Positions 27,031 to 35,173 of a DNA stretch of 64,000 nucleotides are shown piece by piece (positions within the stretch are counted from its first letter, which is position 1; each line of letters starts with the position of its first letter). The notes below the pieces were generated by a model, which worked only from the letters and a program-made list of their open reading frames with translations, ran no database searches and was not told the origin of the DNA. This DNA is from Brevibacillus agri (lineage in GTDB: Bacteria; Bacillota; Bacilli; Brevibacillales; Brevibacillaceae), in NCBI RefSeq assembly GCF_004117055.1, contig NZ_CP026363.1, positions 2,472,001 through 2,536,000 of the forward strand, given 5' to 3'. The translations under genes were made by a program, and so were the position numbers.

Positions 27031-27207
27031 ATGGGATTGCGCTCCTATCGCCTGCGACAGGGGGGCGCCTTGCGACGTGTTCTCGGGGTTGCGTTGGCTG
27101 TCGGGGGAATCACCATTTTCCTGTACATGGCACCTCCGTGGGTTTGGTATAGCCTGTTGGCGGCGGCACTCATGGGGGCGGGCTGGTATTTGTATCGTGG
27201 GAAGTAA
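27031..27207 (+). CDS. Small membrane protein upstream of spoVM
   Basis: A protein of 58 residues: a basic N-terminus (LRSYRLRQGGALRR) and two hydrophobic segments (about 15-31 and 35-52). I start at ATG 27031 because AAAGGAGGTG (27012-27021) is 9 bases before it; the longer frame from a TTG at 26998 runs through that site. I do not recognise the family. Its end is 20 bases before the spoVM start, so the two are probably cotranscribed and this one may also be used in sporulation. Confidence 0.7.
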   Translation: MGLRSYRLRQGGALRRVLGVALAVGGITIFLYMAPPWVWYSLLAAALMGAGWYLYRGK

Positions 27208-27227
27208 TTTCGGTGAGGAGGGGTAGC

Positions 27228-27311
27228 ATGCGATTTTACACCATCAAGTTGCCGAAGTTCCTGGGTGGCATGATTCGCGGCATCATCGAGGCATTCAACA
27301 AGAAAAAATGA
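27228..27311 (+). CDS. spoVM: Stage V sporulation protein M (SpoVM)
   Basis: A protein of 27 residues. Its first 14 residues (RFYTIKLPKFLGG after the Met) are nearly those of B. subtilis SpoVM, an amphipathic helix that marks the convex forespore membrane and anchors the SpoIVA coat base. The C-terminal part (MIRGIIEAFNKKK) keeps the amphipathic, basic character. GGAGGGG precedes the ATG. Position before rpmB (opposite strand) is the same as in B. subtilis. In B. subtilis it is made under sigma-E; I found no convincing sigma-E site here. Confidence 0.93.
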   Translation: MRFYTIKLPKFLGGMIRGIIEAFNKKK

Positions 27312-27361
27312 AGACGCGGCCTCCTTCATGAAAAGACGGAAAAGGAACGTCGGAGAAATGC

Positions 27362-27389
27362 AAAAAAGCACCTCGAGGGTGCTTTTTTT
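27362..27389. terminator. Bidirectional terminator between spoVM and rpmB
   Basis: AAAAAAGCACC and GGTGCTTTTTT around TCGA-G. A- and T-runs on both sides fit convergent genes. Confidence 0.88.
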
Positions 27390-27406
27390 CGCGTAGCTTG
27401 TCAAAA

Positions 27407-27595
27407 CTACACGCGAGTGACGAGACCGGATTTCAGTGCTCGAGTGCTTACATAAACGCGCTTCGGTTTTCCGTTAACGAGAATGCGCACTTTTTGTACG
27501 TTGACACCCCAGGTGCGGCGAGTTGCGCGCATGGAGTGGGAGCGAGCGTTTCCAGCTTTTGCAGATTTACCTGTTACAAAGCAGCGACGTGCCAT
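27407..27595 (-). CDS. rpmB: Ribosomal protein bL28
   Basis: A protein of 62 residues, the usual L28 length, beginning [20 protein letters not shown] and ending in the GLVTRV type tail. The second Cys of Zn-type L28 pairs is not visible (one Cys at residue 5), so this looks like the Zn-independent form. I start at the ATG ending at 27595 after GGGAGGTGG; the upstream frame is not needed. The minus-strand orientation inside a plus-strand block is as in B. subtilis. Confidence 0.95.
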   Translation of the reverse strand: MARRCFVTGKSAKAGNARSHSMRATRRTWGVNVQKVRILVNGKPKRVYVSTRALKSGLVTRV

Positions 27596-27842
27596 TACGA
27601 TCCACCTCCCTTGTTGCATCTAAACGGGATTTCCTTGATGGGAAATACAAATACTCGACTATATTAGCACAGCATTGCTGTCAATTGCAATACTTGACAT
27701 GATGATTTGCCCCGTCTTTCTGCTAGGGTTGGTAGGTTCGACAAAACGCTTCATTTCTCCCATATGTTAGTGTAGAATTGAGGGAAGCATGGGTACGCTT
27801 ACCTATGGAGGTCAAGCTGTTTAACAGAGGAGGAGTCCTTGC

Positions 27843-28208
27843 ATGACAGTGGAAATGAGTACATCGCTAGGAAAGATCGATGTTACAGAAGACGTGATCG
27901 CACGAATTGCCGGAGGCGCAGCCATGGAAGTATTCGGGCTGGTGGGTATGGCTTCCCGCAAGGCGTTGAAGGATGGAATTGCTGAGCTTCTTGGCCGCGA
28001 CAACCTGAGCAAAGGCGTCGTTGTGCACAATACGAACGGCGAAGTGGTTTTGGACATGCATATTATCGTCAGCTATGGCGTGAAAATTTCCGAGGTCGCC
28101 GGCAACGTGCAACGCCGCGTGAGATATACCTTGGAACAAACGGTAGGTATTGATGTCACGGCCGTCAACATCTTCGTACAGGGAGTTCGTACAGACAGAG
28201 ATTCGTAA
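27843..28208 (+). CDS. Asp23/Gls24 family envelope stress protein (YloU type)
   Basis: A protein of 121 residues of the Asp23/DUF322 family (LGKIDVTEDVIARIAGGAAMEV, then DMHIIVSYGVKISEVAGNVQ). These proteins form membrane-associated assemblies and affect envelope stress; some help pyrimidine or fatty-acid metabolism. AGAGGAGGAG precedes the ATG. It stands directly before fakA, an arrangement kept across Firmicutes, so a link to fatty-acid activation is plausible. Cytosolic; no membrane helix. Confidence 0.9.
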   Translation: MTVEMSTSLGKIDVTEDVIARIAGGAAMEVFGLVGMASRKALKDGIAELLGRDNLSKGVVVHNTNGEVVLDMHIIVSYGVKISEVAGNVQRRVRYTLEQTVGIDVTAVNIFVQGVRTDRDS

Positions 28209-28221
28209 GGAGGAACAACAG

Positions 28222-29928
28222 TTGGTACATACGCATCTAGATGGCGTGCTGTTTAGCCGGATGGTTTACCTGGGGGCGAACCTATTATCCGCCAACGTCA
28301 GAGTAGTAGATGGCTTGAACGTCTTTCCTGTGCCGGATGGCGATACGGGGACAAACATGAATTTGACTTTCTCTTCCGGTGTGGACGAGCTAAGGCGCAA
28401 GGAATCTCCCCGAGTCGCGGACAGTGCTGCTGCTCTGGCCAAAGGGCTTTTGATGGGAGCGCGGGGAAACTCCGGTGTGATTTTATCCCAGTTGTTCCGC
28501 GGCTTTAGCAAAGCAGTCAATGGAAAAGACGAGGTGAATGCCCGTCAGTTCGCCGACGCCTTGAAGTCCGGTGTGGACGCTGCCTATCAGGCAGTGATGA
28601 AGCCGGTGGAAGGCACGATTTTGACTGTAGCCCGCGAAGCGGCGGAGATGGCTGTGCGTGCAGCGCGCACGTCGGATGACATTGTCTCTGTAATGGAAAA
28701 AACGTACGAGCAGGCGCAAGCTACACTCTTGCGCACGCCAGAAATGCTGCCTGTACTGAAAGAAGTAGGCGTCGTCGATTCAGGCGGACAGGGGCTTCTG
28801 TTTATTTACGAAGGCTTCCTGCGCGCCTTGCGCGGCGAGGAACAGATCGAAAGCGAAGAACACGCCAAGCCGTCCGTGAGCCCGGAAGAGCTGGACAAGC
28901 TGATTTCCGAGCAGCACAATGCGCAAGTCCACATGAAGACCGAGGACATCAAGCACGGCTACTGTACGGAATTTATGGTTCATGTGGCGCACAGCACGGA
29001 GCCGCACAAAAAGCCGTTTTCCGAGGTGCTGTTCCGCGGCCATCTCGATACGATGGGCGACTCGCTTTTGGTCGTTTCTGACGATGAGGTCGTCAAAGTA
29101 CATATACATGCAGAGCATCCGGGCAGCGTCTTGCAATACGCCCAGCAGTTCGGCAGCCTGCACCGGATCAAAATCGAAAACATGCGCGAGCAGCATGCGA
29201 ACATTCTCAAAGCGGAAGAGGGCAAAAGGGAAGCGCAGGCAGCGGCAGTGGCCCTGCCGGCGGACGAGCAGCTTCCGTACGGACTGATCGCAGTTGCCGC
29301 TGGCGAAGGCATCGCGAAAATTTTGCGCAGCATGGGCGTGCACGTCGTGATCGAGGGCGGCCAGACGATGAACCCGAGCACGGAAGATTTCATGAAGGCC
29401 ATCGCCGGGCTGCATGCGCAACATATCATCATCCTGCCAAACAACAGCAATATTATCATGGCGGCGCAGCAGGCAGCCGAGCTGGCGGAAGTTCCCGTCT
29501 CGGTCGTGCCGACGAAAAGCATCCCGCAGGGGCTGGCCGCTTTGCTCGCATTCCATGCGGATGCCGAGCCTGCCGTGAACGCTTCGGCGATGGCAAAAGC
29601 GATCACCCAGGTGAAGACGGGAATGGTGACGCATGCCGTTCGCGATACGCAGATGGGCGACGTCGCGATCAAGGAAGGCGATTTCATCGGCATGGCCGAA
29701 AAAGAAATCGTCACGGCTGGACCGGAATTGCTGGAGTGCGCGAAGACGCTGCTGCTCGGCATGGCGGACGAGGACACCGAGATCATCACGATGTTCCTCG
29801 GCGAAGGTGCGACAGAGGAGCAGGCGGACGCGTTGCAGGAAGCTGTAGCGGACGCATACCCGGATGCGGAAGTGGAGATTCAGTTCGGCGGACAGCCGCT
29901 GTATCCGTTTATTTTTTCCGTGGAGTAA
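28222..29928 (+). CDS. fakA: Fatty acid kinase catalytic protein FakA (YloV/DAK2 family)
   Basis: A protein of 568 residues. The N-terminal DhaL-type nucleotide domain (about 1-200) shows VFPVPDGDTGTNMNLT, and GARGNSGVILSQLFRG follows; the middle and the C-terminal domain follow the YloV pattern. FakA phosphorylates fatty acids held by FakB, feeding PlsX/PlsY phospholipid synthesis. The start is TTG at 28222 after AAGGAGG; the longer frame overlaps the Asp23 gene. A DegV/FakB gene follows at once, so kinase and fatty-acid carrier are produced together. Confidence 0.9.
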   Translation: MVHTHLDGVLFSRMVYLGANLLSANVRVVDGLNVFPVPDGDTGTNMNLTFSSGVDELRRKESPRVADSAAALAKGLLMGARGNSGVILSQLFRGFSKAVNGKDEVNARQFADALKSGVDAAYQAVMKPVEGTILTVAREAAEMAVRAARTSDDIVSVMEKTYEQAQATLLRTPEMLPVLKEVGVVDSGGQGLLFIYEGFLRALRGEEQIESEEHAKPSVSPEELDKLISEQHNAQVHMKTEDIKHGYCTEFMVHVAHSTEPHKKPFSEVLFRGHLDTMGDSLLVVSDDEVVKVHIHAEHPGSVLQYAQQFGSLHRIKIENMREQHANILKAEEGKREAQAAAVALPADEQLPYGLIAVAAGEGIAKILRSMGVHVVIEGGQTMNPSTEDFMKAIAGLHAQHIIILPNNSNIIMAAQQAAELAEVPVSVVPTKSIPQGLAALLAFHADAEPAVNASAMAKAITQVKTGMVTHAVRDTQMGDVAIKEGDFIGMAEKEIVTAGPELLECAKTLLLGMADEDTEIITMFLGEGATEEQADALQEAVADAYPDAEVEIQFGGQPLYPFIFSVE

Positions 29929-29949
29929 TGAGGAGAGGAGCACGCAAGA

Positions 29950-30804
29950 ATGCCAGTTGTGATTCTTACCGACAGCGCGTCCGATATTGATGCGTCTGTC
30001 AGGCAGTCGCTCGGGATTGTGGCTGTTCCGCTGAAGGTCATGTTTGGGGCGGAGACGTATCTGGACGGAGTGACGATCTCTTCCTCCGCGTTTTTTGACA
30101 AGCTGAAGCAGTCGCATGCCTTGCCGACGACTTCCCAGCCGTCTCCGCTGGAGTTTGCCGAAGCGTACAAGGCGATCTACGAGCAGTACGGAAGCGACGT
30201 GCAAATCATCGCCATCCTGTTGTCCGGTTCTCTGTCCGGCACGTATCAGTCGGCGATGATCGCCAAATCCATGCTCGATGAGAACATGGACATTACCGTG
30301 ATCGACTCGCGCAAAGCTTCTTTTGTCCACGGAATGATTTGCGTGGAAGCGGCGAAGGACGCGAAGGCCGGGAAGGGCAAAGAGCAGATTCTCGATGCGA
30401 TCGACCGCTATCTGGACGAGGTGCAGGTTTACTTCATCGTCGACACGCTGGAATTTTTGCAAAAAGGCGGGCGGATTGGCCGCGCCTCGGCTGTCATCGG
30501 CTCGCTGCTCAACATCAAGCCGATCCTGACGCTGGACCCGGCGGGATACGTCGCGGCTTTTGACAAAGTCAGAGGCACGAAAAAAGCGCTCAACCGCGTC
30601 CTGGAAGCGTTGCAGGAGTACGCGCAGGGCCAGCCTGTAAAAGTCGCCATCCTCCACAGCAGCGCCCACGAGCAGGCGGCTGAGCTGTTGGAGCGGGTGA
30701 AAAACGAGTTTCAAGTGACCGAATCGCACCTGGAGCAGATCGGTCCGGTGATCGGCACGCATACAGGGCCAGGGCTGTTGGGTGTCGTGATGGTCAAGCA
30801 GTAG
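29950..30804 (+). CDS. fakB: DegV-family fatty-acid-binding protein (FakB)
   Basis: A protein of 284 residues with the DegV fold: VVILTDSASDIDASV at the start, TTSQPSPLEF, LLSGSLSGTYQSA and the conserved Arg in KGGRIGRASA. DegV proteins hold a fatty acid in a deep pocket and present its carboxyl to FakA. GAGGAG precedes the ATG. It is 21 bases after fakA and followed by a strong terminator, so asp23-fakA-fakB is one operon. Whether it prefers saturated or unsaturated chains cannot be read from the sequence. Confidence 0.88.
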   Translation: MPVVILTDSASDIDASVRQSLGIVAVPLKVMFGAETYLDGVTISSSAFFDKLKQSHALPTTSQPSPLEFAEAYKAIYEQYGSDVQIIAILLSGSLSGTYQSAMIAKSMLDENMDITVIDSRKASFVHGMICVEAAKDAKAGKGKEQILDAIDRYLDEVQVYFIVDTLEFLQKGGRIGRASAVIGSLLNIKPILTLDPAGYVAAFDKVRGTKKALNRVLEALQEYAQGQPVKVAILHSSAHEQAAELLERVKNEFQVTESHLEQIGPVIGTHTGPGLLGVVMVKQ

Positions 30805-30834
30805 GCACGAAAGTCCATGCGAATCATATGCGAG

Positions 30835-30863
30835 AAAGCCTCCCGAACGACGGGAGGCTTTTT
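30835..30863 (+). terminator. Terminator after fakB
   Basis: AAAGCCTCCCG pairs perfectly with CGGGAGGCTTT around AACGA, then T-run. Confidence 0.92.
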
Positions 30864-30965
30864 GCGCGACAAAAGCAGCAACGCGTCCGGACGAAACAGC
30901 GGAGAGCGGGATTCGCCGCCTGGCTACACGCCGTGATGCAAAACGAGCAAGCGCCCGCGCCTTGT

Positions 30966-31173
30966 TTATTCATAATAAACAAACCCGACGAGAATCAGCA
31001 CGGCGAAAAGCGCCCCGGCCACTATGCGCAGCATGTCGAAGTAAAATTCGGACGGCTCGTCCTGACTGGTGCCGTGCTTGCTCACATACTCCCAGATCGC
31101 GCGCGGATAGAGGGCCAGAAAGCCGACAAACAATAGAAACAGGACATAAAAAAAGAATTTCGATCACAGCCAC
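30966..31173 (-). pseudogene. Small two-helix membrane protein gene with a one-base frameshift
   Basis: Read from GTG (31173-31171, AGGGGG upstream) the frame gives MAVIEILF, then enters a seven-base homopolymer (31148-31154, T on the coding strand). If one base is removed, the reading continues as YVLFLLFVGFLALYPRAIW, a charged loop, and a second helix (LRIVAGALFAVLILVGFVYY), ending at TAA 30966. The restored protein has about 68 residues with two membrane helices and clean codon use. So the gene is either broken, phase-variable at the run, or carries a sequencing error. Family not recognised; it lies between fakB and sdaAB. Confidence 0.7.
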
Positions 31174-31353
31174 ACCAATTCCCCCTATAGGAATAGGTAT
31201 GGTATGGGGAGGAAATGGTTTCAAAAAGAGGGACGACCGCAACAGAGGCGGCCAAACATACGCTACACTTTCCCATGTGGCGCTTTGACAGCCTGTAGGA
31301 TACAATGAGAGTGAATCTTGTTGAACCCCTTTGTCATTCAGGAGGAGAACCGG

Positions 31354-32016
31354 TTGAAGTACAAAAGCGTATTTGATATCATCGGCCCGATCATGGTTGG
31401 ACCATCCAGCTCCCATACGGCTGGCGCTGCCCGGATTGGCCGGGTGGCTCGCAAGCTGTTCGGGCGGCAGCCAAAGCGGGCAGACATTACTTTTTACGGC
31501 TCATTCGCGAAAACGTATCAGGGGCATGGCTCAGACGTGGCGACGGTTGCAGGGATTCTCGACTTCGATACGTCTGATTTGCGCCTGAAAAATTCGCTCT
31601 TGATTGCAGAAAAAGCAGGAATGGAAGTGGTCTTGACCACTTCGGACGTTTTGACAGAGCATCCGAACACCGCGCGGATCAAGCTGTCCGACGATCAGCA
31701 CCAGATTGAACTGGTCGGCGTGTCGATCGGCGGCGGCAAGATCGAGGTGCTGGAGTTAAACGGATTTTCGTTCCAGCTCGGCTTCGATACGCCGACGCTC
31801 CTCGTTTTGCATGAAGACCGTTTCGGGATGATTGCTGCCGTGGCCAAAGTGCTGACGGAGCATCGGATCAATGTCGGGTTCATGGAAGTGTCCAGGCACG
31901 AGCGCGGCTCGCGGGCCTTGATGGCGATTGAGACGGACTCGACGGTATCCCCGGAAGTGCTGGAGAAAATTCGTCAGATCCCCCATATTTTTGATGTTTC
32001 CCTGCTTTCGTTCTAG
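31354..32016 (+). CDS. sdaAB: L-serine dehydratase beta subunit
   Basis: A protein of 220 residues: the SDH beta domain with FDIIGPIMVGPSSSHTAGAARI, then a C-terminal ACT domain (about 148-218) beginning TPTLLVLHEDRFGMIAAVA. With SdaAA it turns serine into pyruvate and ammonia. The start is TTG at 31354 after GGAGGAG; the longer frame from 31318 runs through this site. The two-subunit organisation is that of Firmicutes. sdaAA follows after 56 bases. Confidence 0.93.
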   Translation: MKYKSVFDIIGPIMVGPSSSHTAGAARIGRVARKLFGRQPKRADITFYGSFAKTYQGHGSDVATVAGILDFDTSDLRLKNSLLIAEKAGMEVVLTTSDVLTEHPNTARIKLSDDQHQIELVGVSIGGGKIEVLELNGFSFQLGFDTPTLLVLHEDRFGMIAAVAKVLTEHRINVGFMEVSRHERGSRALMAIETDSTVSPEVLEKIRQIPHIFDVSLLSF

Positions 32017-32072
32017 CTTGTCTTTCAGCCAGATGCGCGAAAAAAGCAGGAGCAGAGGAGTGAATCAACCAG

Positions 32073-32957
32073 ATGTTTTGTAACGTAGCTGAACTGGTAG
32101 AATTGGCCGAATCCCAGGGCAAAAAAATCTCCCAGGTGATGATTGAAGCGGAAATGGAAGTGTCCCAGCGGACGAAAGACGCGATTATGCAAGACATGTA
32201 CGCCAATCTTGACGTGATGGAAAAAGCCGTGCATCGCGGGCTTACCGAAGACATTCGCTCCCATAGCGGACTGACGGGCGGCGATGCGAAAAAGCTGCAA
32301 GACTATATGAAGAACAAGCCTTTCCTGTCCGGCCCGACGCTGCTCAACGCCGTTTCGATGTCGGTTGCGGTCAACGAAGTAAACGCGGCGATGGGAACGA
32401 TCGTGGCGACGCCGACAGCAGGTGCCTGTGGGATTGTGCCGGGAACGCTGTTTGCTGTCTCGGACAAGCTGAAGCCGACGCGCGAGCAGATGGTCAACTA
32501 CTTGTTCACCGCAGGCGCGATTGGCTATTGCATCGCCAATAACGCGTTCATCTCCGGCGCTGCGGGCGGCTGCCAGGCAGAGGTCGGCTCGGCGACAGCG
32601 ATGGCGGCGGCCGCGATTGTCGAGATGGCGGGGGGTACCCCGGAGGAATCGGCGCAGGCAGTCGCGATTGCGCTGAAAAATATGCTCGGTCTGGTCTGTG
32701 ACCCCGTAGCCGGACTGGTGGAAGTGCCGTGTGTCAAACGAAATGCGATGGGAGCCGCGATTGCGACAGTCGCAGCCGACATGGCGCTGGCGGGCATCAA
32801 GAGCGTGATCCCGACAGACGAAGTGATTGACGCGATGTATCGGATTGGCTGCTCCATGCCGACTGCGCTCAAGGAAACGGCGCAGGGCGGACTGGCGGCT
32901 ACCCAGACGGGCCGTATGATCGAAGCGAAAGTATTCGGCGTACGGCTGGAGAAGTAA
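32073..32957 (+). CDS. sdaAA: L-serine dehydratase alpha subunit (4Fe-4S)
   Basis: A protein of 294 residues with the SDH alpha pattern: SGPTLLNAVSMSVAVNEVNAA, TPTAGACGIVPG, SGAAGGCQAEVGSA and GLVCDPVAGLVEVPC. The Cys residues in these motifs hold the oxygen-sensitive 4Fe-4S cluster that binds serine. GAGGAG lies about 14 bases before the ATG. Its TAA is directly followed by the ATG of recG, so the two are translated together, as in B. subtilis. Confidence 0.94.
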   Translation: MFCNVAELVELAESQGKKISQVMIEAEMEVSQRTKDAIMQDMYANLDVMEKAVHRGLTEDIRSHSGLTGGDAKKLQDYMKNKPFLSGPTLLNAVSMSVAVNEVNAAMGTIVATPTAGACGIVPGTLFAVSDKLKPTREQMVNYLFTAGAIGYCIANNAFISGAAGGCQAEVGSATAMAAAAIVEMAGGTPEESAQAVAIALKNMLGLVCDPVAGLVEVPCVKRNAMGAAIATVAADMALAGIKSVIPTDEVIDAMYRIGCSMPTALKETAQGGLAATQTGRMIEAKVFGVRLEK

Positions 32958-35012
32958 ATGGCCGGGGTGTATCAGTCGCCTGTCTCCCTTTTGCACGGGG
33001 TAGGGGAGGAACGGGCGAAGGCATTTGCGGGACTCGGAATTCACAGCATCGGCGACTTGCTGGAGTACTTTCCTTCCCGCTATGAAGACTACCGCGTGCG
33101 CGATTTGACAGAAGTAAAAGACGGAGAGAGGGTCACGCTGGCGGGCACGGTGTACGGCGAACCCTCTGTTCGTTTTTATGGAAAACGAAAATCGCGCCTC
33201 TCCGTCAAAATGGTCATGGATCGCGTAGTGGTGACGGCGGTCTGGTTCAACCAGACGTTTGTGAAAAGCAGGCTATCGCCCGGCAAGGAAATTCTCGTGA
33301 CCGGAAAATGGGACAAGCACAAGCTCCAGATTACGGTCAGCGAGATGACCGAGGTCGATTCGGAGCGGGCGACCAAACGCGGCGAGCTGGCTCCGGTCTA
33401 TCCGCTTGGCGGCGATATGACGCACACGCTGCTGCGCAAGTCGATCCAGCAGGCGCTGCGGCAATACGGCAAGGACATTCCGGAAATTTTGCCGCCGGAT
33501 ATCGTGGAACGCTACCGGCTGATGCCGCGCGTGGCGGCGTTTCATTCGATTCACTTTCCGGAAAACGCCGAGGACGGGCGGCAGGCGCGGCGCCGGATCA
33601 TGTTCGAGGAACTGTTTTTATTTCAGTTGAAAATCCAGACGCTGCGCCGCATCAATCGGCAGCAGTCGGAAGGCGTGGCCCTCGCCATTCCGATGGACGA
33701 GGTGCGGCAGTTTGTCAAAGGGCTGCCGTTTCCGCTGACCGATGCGCAAAAGCGGGTCGTCAAGGAAATACTGGACGACATGCGCGCCCCGCATGCGATG
33801 AATCGGCTGTTGCAGGGAGACGTCGGCTCAGGGAAAACCGTGGTGGCTGCGATTGCGCTTTTGGCTGCCGTGAAGGCTGGCTATCAGGGAGCATTGATGG
33901 TGCCGACCGAGATTCTCGCCGAGCAGCATGTGCAGTCGCTGACGAAGCTGTTGGCGGACTACGGCATCGAGGTCGCCTTGCTGTCCGGTTCCTTGACGGC
34001 CAAGCGCAGACGGGAGGTCATCGGCTCGCTGCAAATGGGGCTGATCGACGTCGTCGTGGGGACGCACGCGCTCATTCAGGAGGACGTGTTCTTTTCGCGG
34101 CTGGGACTGGTGATTACAGACGAGCAGCACCGCTTCGGCGTCGAGCAGCGGCGCATTTTGCGCAACAAGGGACTCACTCCCGACGTCCTGTTCATGACCG
34201 CCACGCCGATTCCCCGCACGTTGGCGATTACGGCGTTTGGCGATATGGACGTCTCGACGATCGACCAGATGCCGGCAGGCCGCAAGCCGATTGAGACGAC
34301 GTGGAAAAAGCACGACCAGTTCCCGGCTGTCCTCGAGCAAATGCGCAACGAGCTGCGCAAAGGGCGGCAGGCGTACGTCATTTGCCCGCTCATCGAAGAA
34401 TCGGAAAAGCTCGACGTGCAAAACGCGATTGATGTTCACGCGCAGCTTTCCCACGTCTTCCCGGAGTTCGGCGTCGGGCTCATGCACGGCCGCCTGCCTG
34501 CGAAGGAAAAAGATGCGGTGATGCAAGCTTTTCTCGCCGGGGAGCACGCCGTTCTCGTCTCGACGACGGTGGTCGAGGTCGGCGTCAACGTGCCGAACGC
34601 TACCTACATGGTCATTTACGACGCGGAGCGGTTCGGGCTTGCCCAGTTGCACCAGTTGCGCGGGCGGGTCGGGCGCGGCTCGGAGCAGTCGTACTGCGTC
34701 CTGATTGCCGATCCGAAGTCCGAGATCGGCAAAGAGCGGATGCGCGTCATGTGCGAGACGACGGACGGCTTCGAGCTGTCGCAGCGCGATTTGGAATTGC
34801 GCGGACCGGGTGACTTTTTCGGCACGAAGCAGAGTGGCTTGCCCGAGTTCAAAGTCGCTGACCTGTTGTCCGACTACAAGGCGCTGGAGGTTGCCAGACA
34901 GGAGACGGCGCGGCTGGTGGCCGACGACTCGTTTTGGCGAGACCCGGCGTACCAGTGGTTGCGCGACTATTTGCAGCGCGAAGGCGTACTCGATGGCATC
35001 GTGTTCGATTAA
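32958..35012 (+). CDS. recG: ATP-dependent DNA helicase RecG
   Basis: A protein of 684 residues, standard length. It has the N-terminal wedge/OB region (about 1-240), helicase Walker A GDVGSGKTVVA (about 292-302), DEQHRFG box, and C-terminal helicase motifs (HQLRGRVGRG) with the TRG-like region. RecG remodels stalled forks and D-loops. ATG follows the sdaAA stop with no gap. It is the last gene of the B. subtilis-like block: fapR-plsX, which follow recG there, are absent here. Confidence 0.96.
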   Translation: MAGVYQSPVSLLHGVGEERAKAFAGLGIHSIGDLLEYFPSRYEDYRVRDLTEVKDGERVTLAGTVYGEPSVRFYGKRKSRLSVKMVMDRVVVTAVWFNQTFVKSRLSPGKEILVTGKWDKHKLQITVSEMTEVDSERATKRGELAPVYPLGGDMTHTLLRKSIQQALRQYGKDIPEILPPDIVERYRLMPRVAAFHSIHFPENAEDGRQARRRIMFEELFLFQLKIQTLRRINRQQSEGVALAIPMDEVRQFVKGLPFPLTDAQKRVVKEILDDMRAPHAMNRLLQGDVGSGKTVVAAIALLAAVKAGYQGALMVPTEILAEQHVQSLTKLLADYGIEVALLSGSLTAKRRREVIGSLQMGLIDVVVGTHALIQEDVFFSRLGLVITDEQHRFGVEQRRILRNKGLTPDVLFMTATPIPRTLAITAFGDMDVSTIDQMPAGRKPIETTWKKHDQFPAVLEQMRNELRKGRQAYVICPLIEESEKLDVQNAIDVHAQLSHVFPEFGVGLMHGRLPAKEKDAVMQAFLAGEHAVLVSTTVVEVGVNVPNATYMVIYDAERFGLAQLHQLRGRVGRGSEQSYCVLIADPKSEIGKERMRVMCETTDGFELSQRDLELRGPGDFFGTKQSGLPEFKVADLLSDYKALEVARQETARLVADDSFWRDPAYQWLRDYLQREGVLDGIVFD

Positions 35013-35027
35013 GGCAGCATCGAGAGG

Positions 35028-35075
35028 GACCTCTTGCCGCACCTGTGTGTGCGAAGGAGGTCTTTTCGCTTTTTT
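35028..35075 (+). terminator. Terminator after recG
   Basis: GACCTC (35028-35033) pairs with GAGGTC (35057-35062), with an inner CGCAC/GTGCG stem, then TTTT-CGC-TTTTTT. Confidence 0.85.
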
Positions 35076-35173
35076 GTGCAAAACGGCCCTCGAAAAAACG
35101 TGACGAAACGACAGCGAAAAACGTCTTTCTTCTATGAGGATGGAAAAAATTACTGGGGAGAGAGGCGAGTTTT

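Noticed and set aside
28780..30762. A 660-codon open frame on the minus strand, opposite fakA and fakB
   Set aside because: It mirrors two strong genes on the plus strand, has Arg/His-rich composition typical of reverse frames in GC-rich DNA, and no ribosome binding site.
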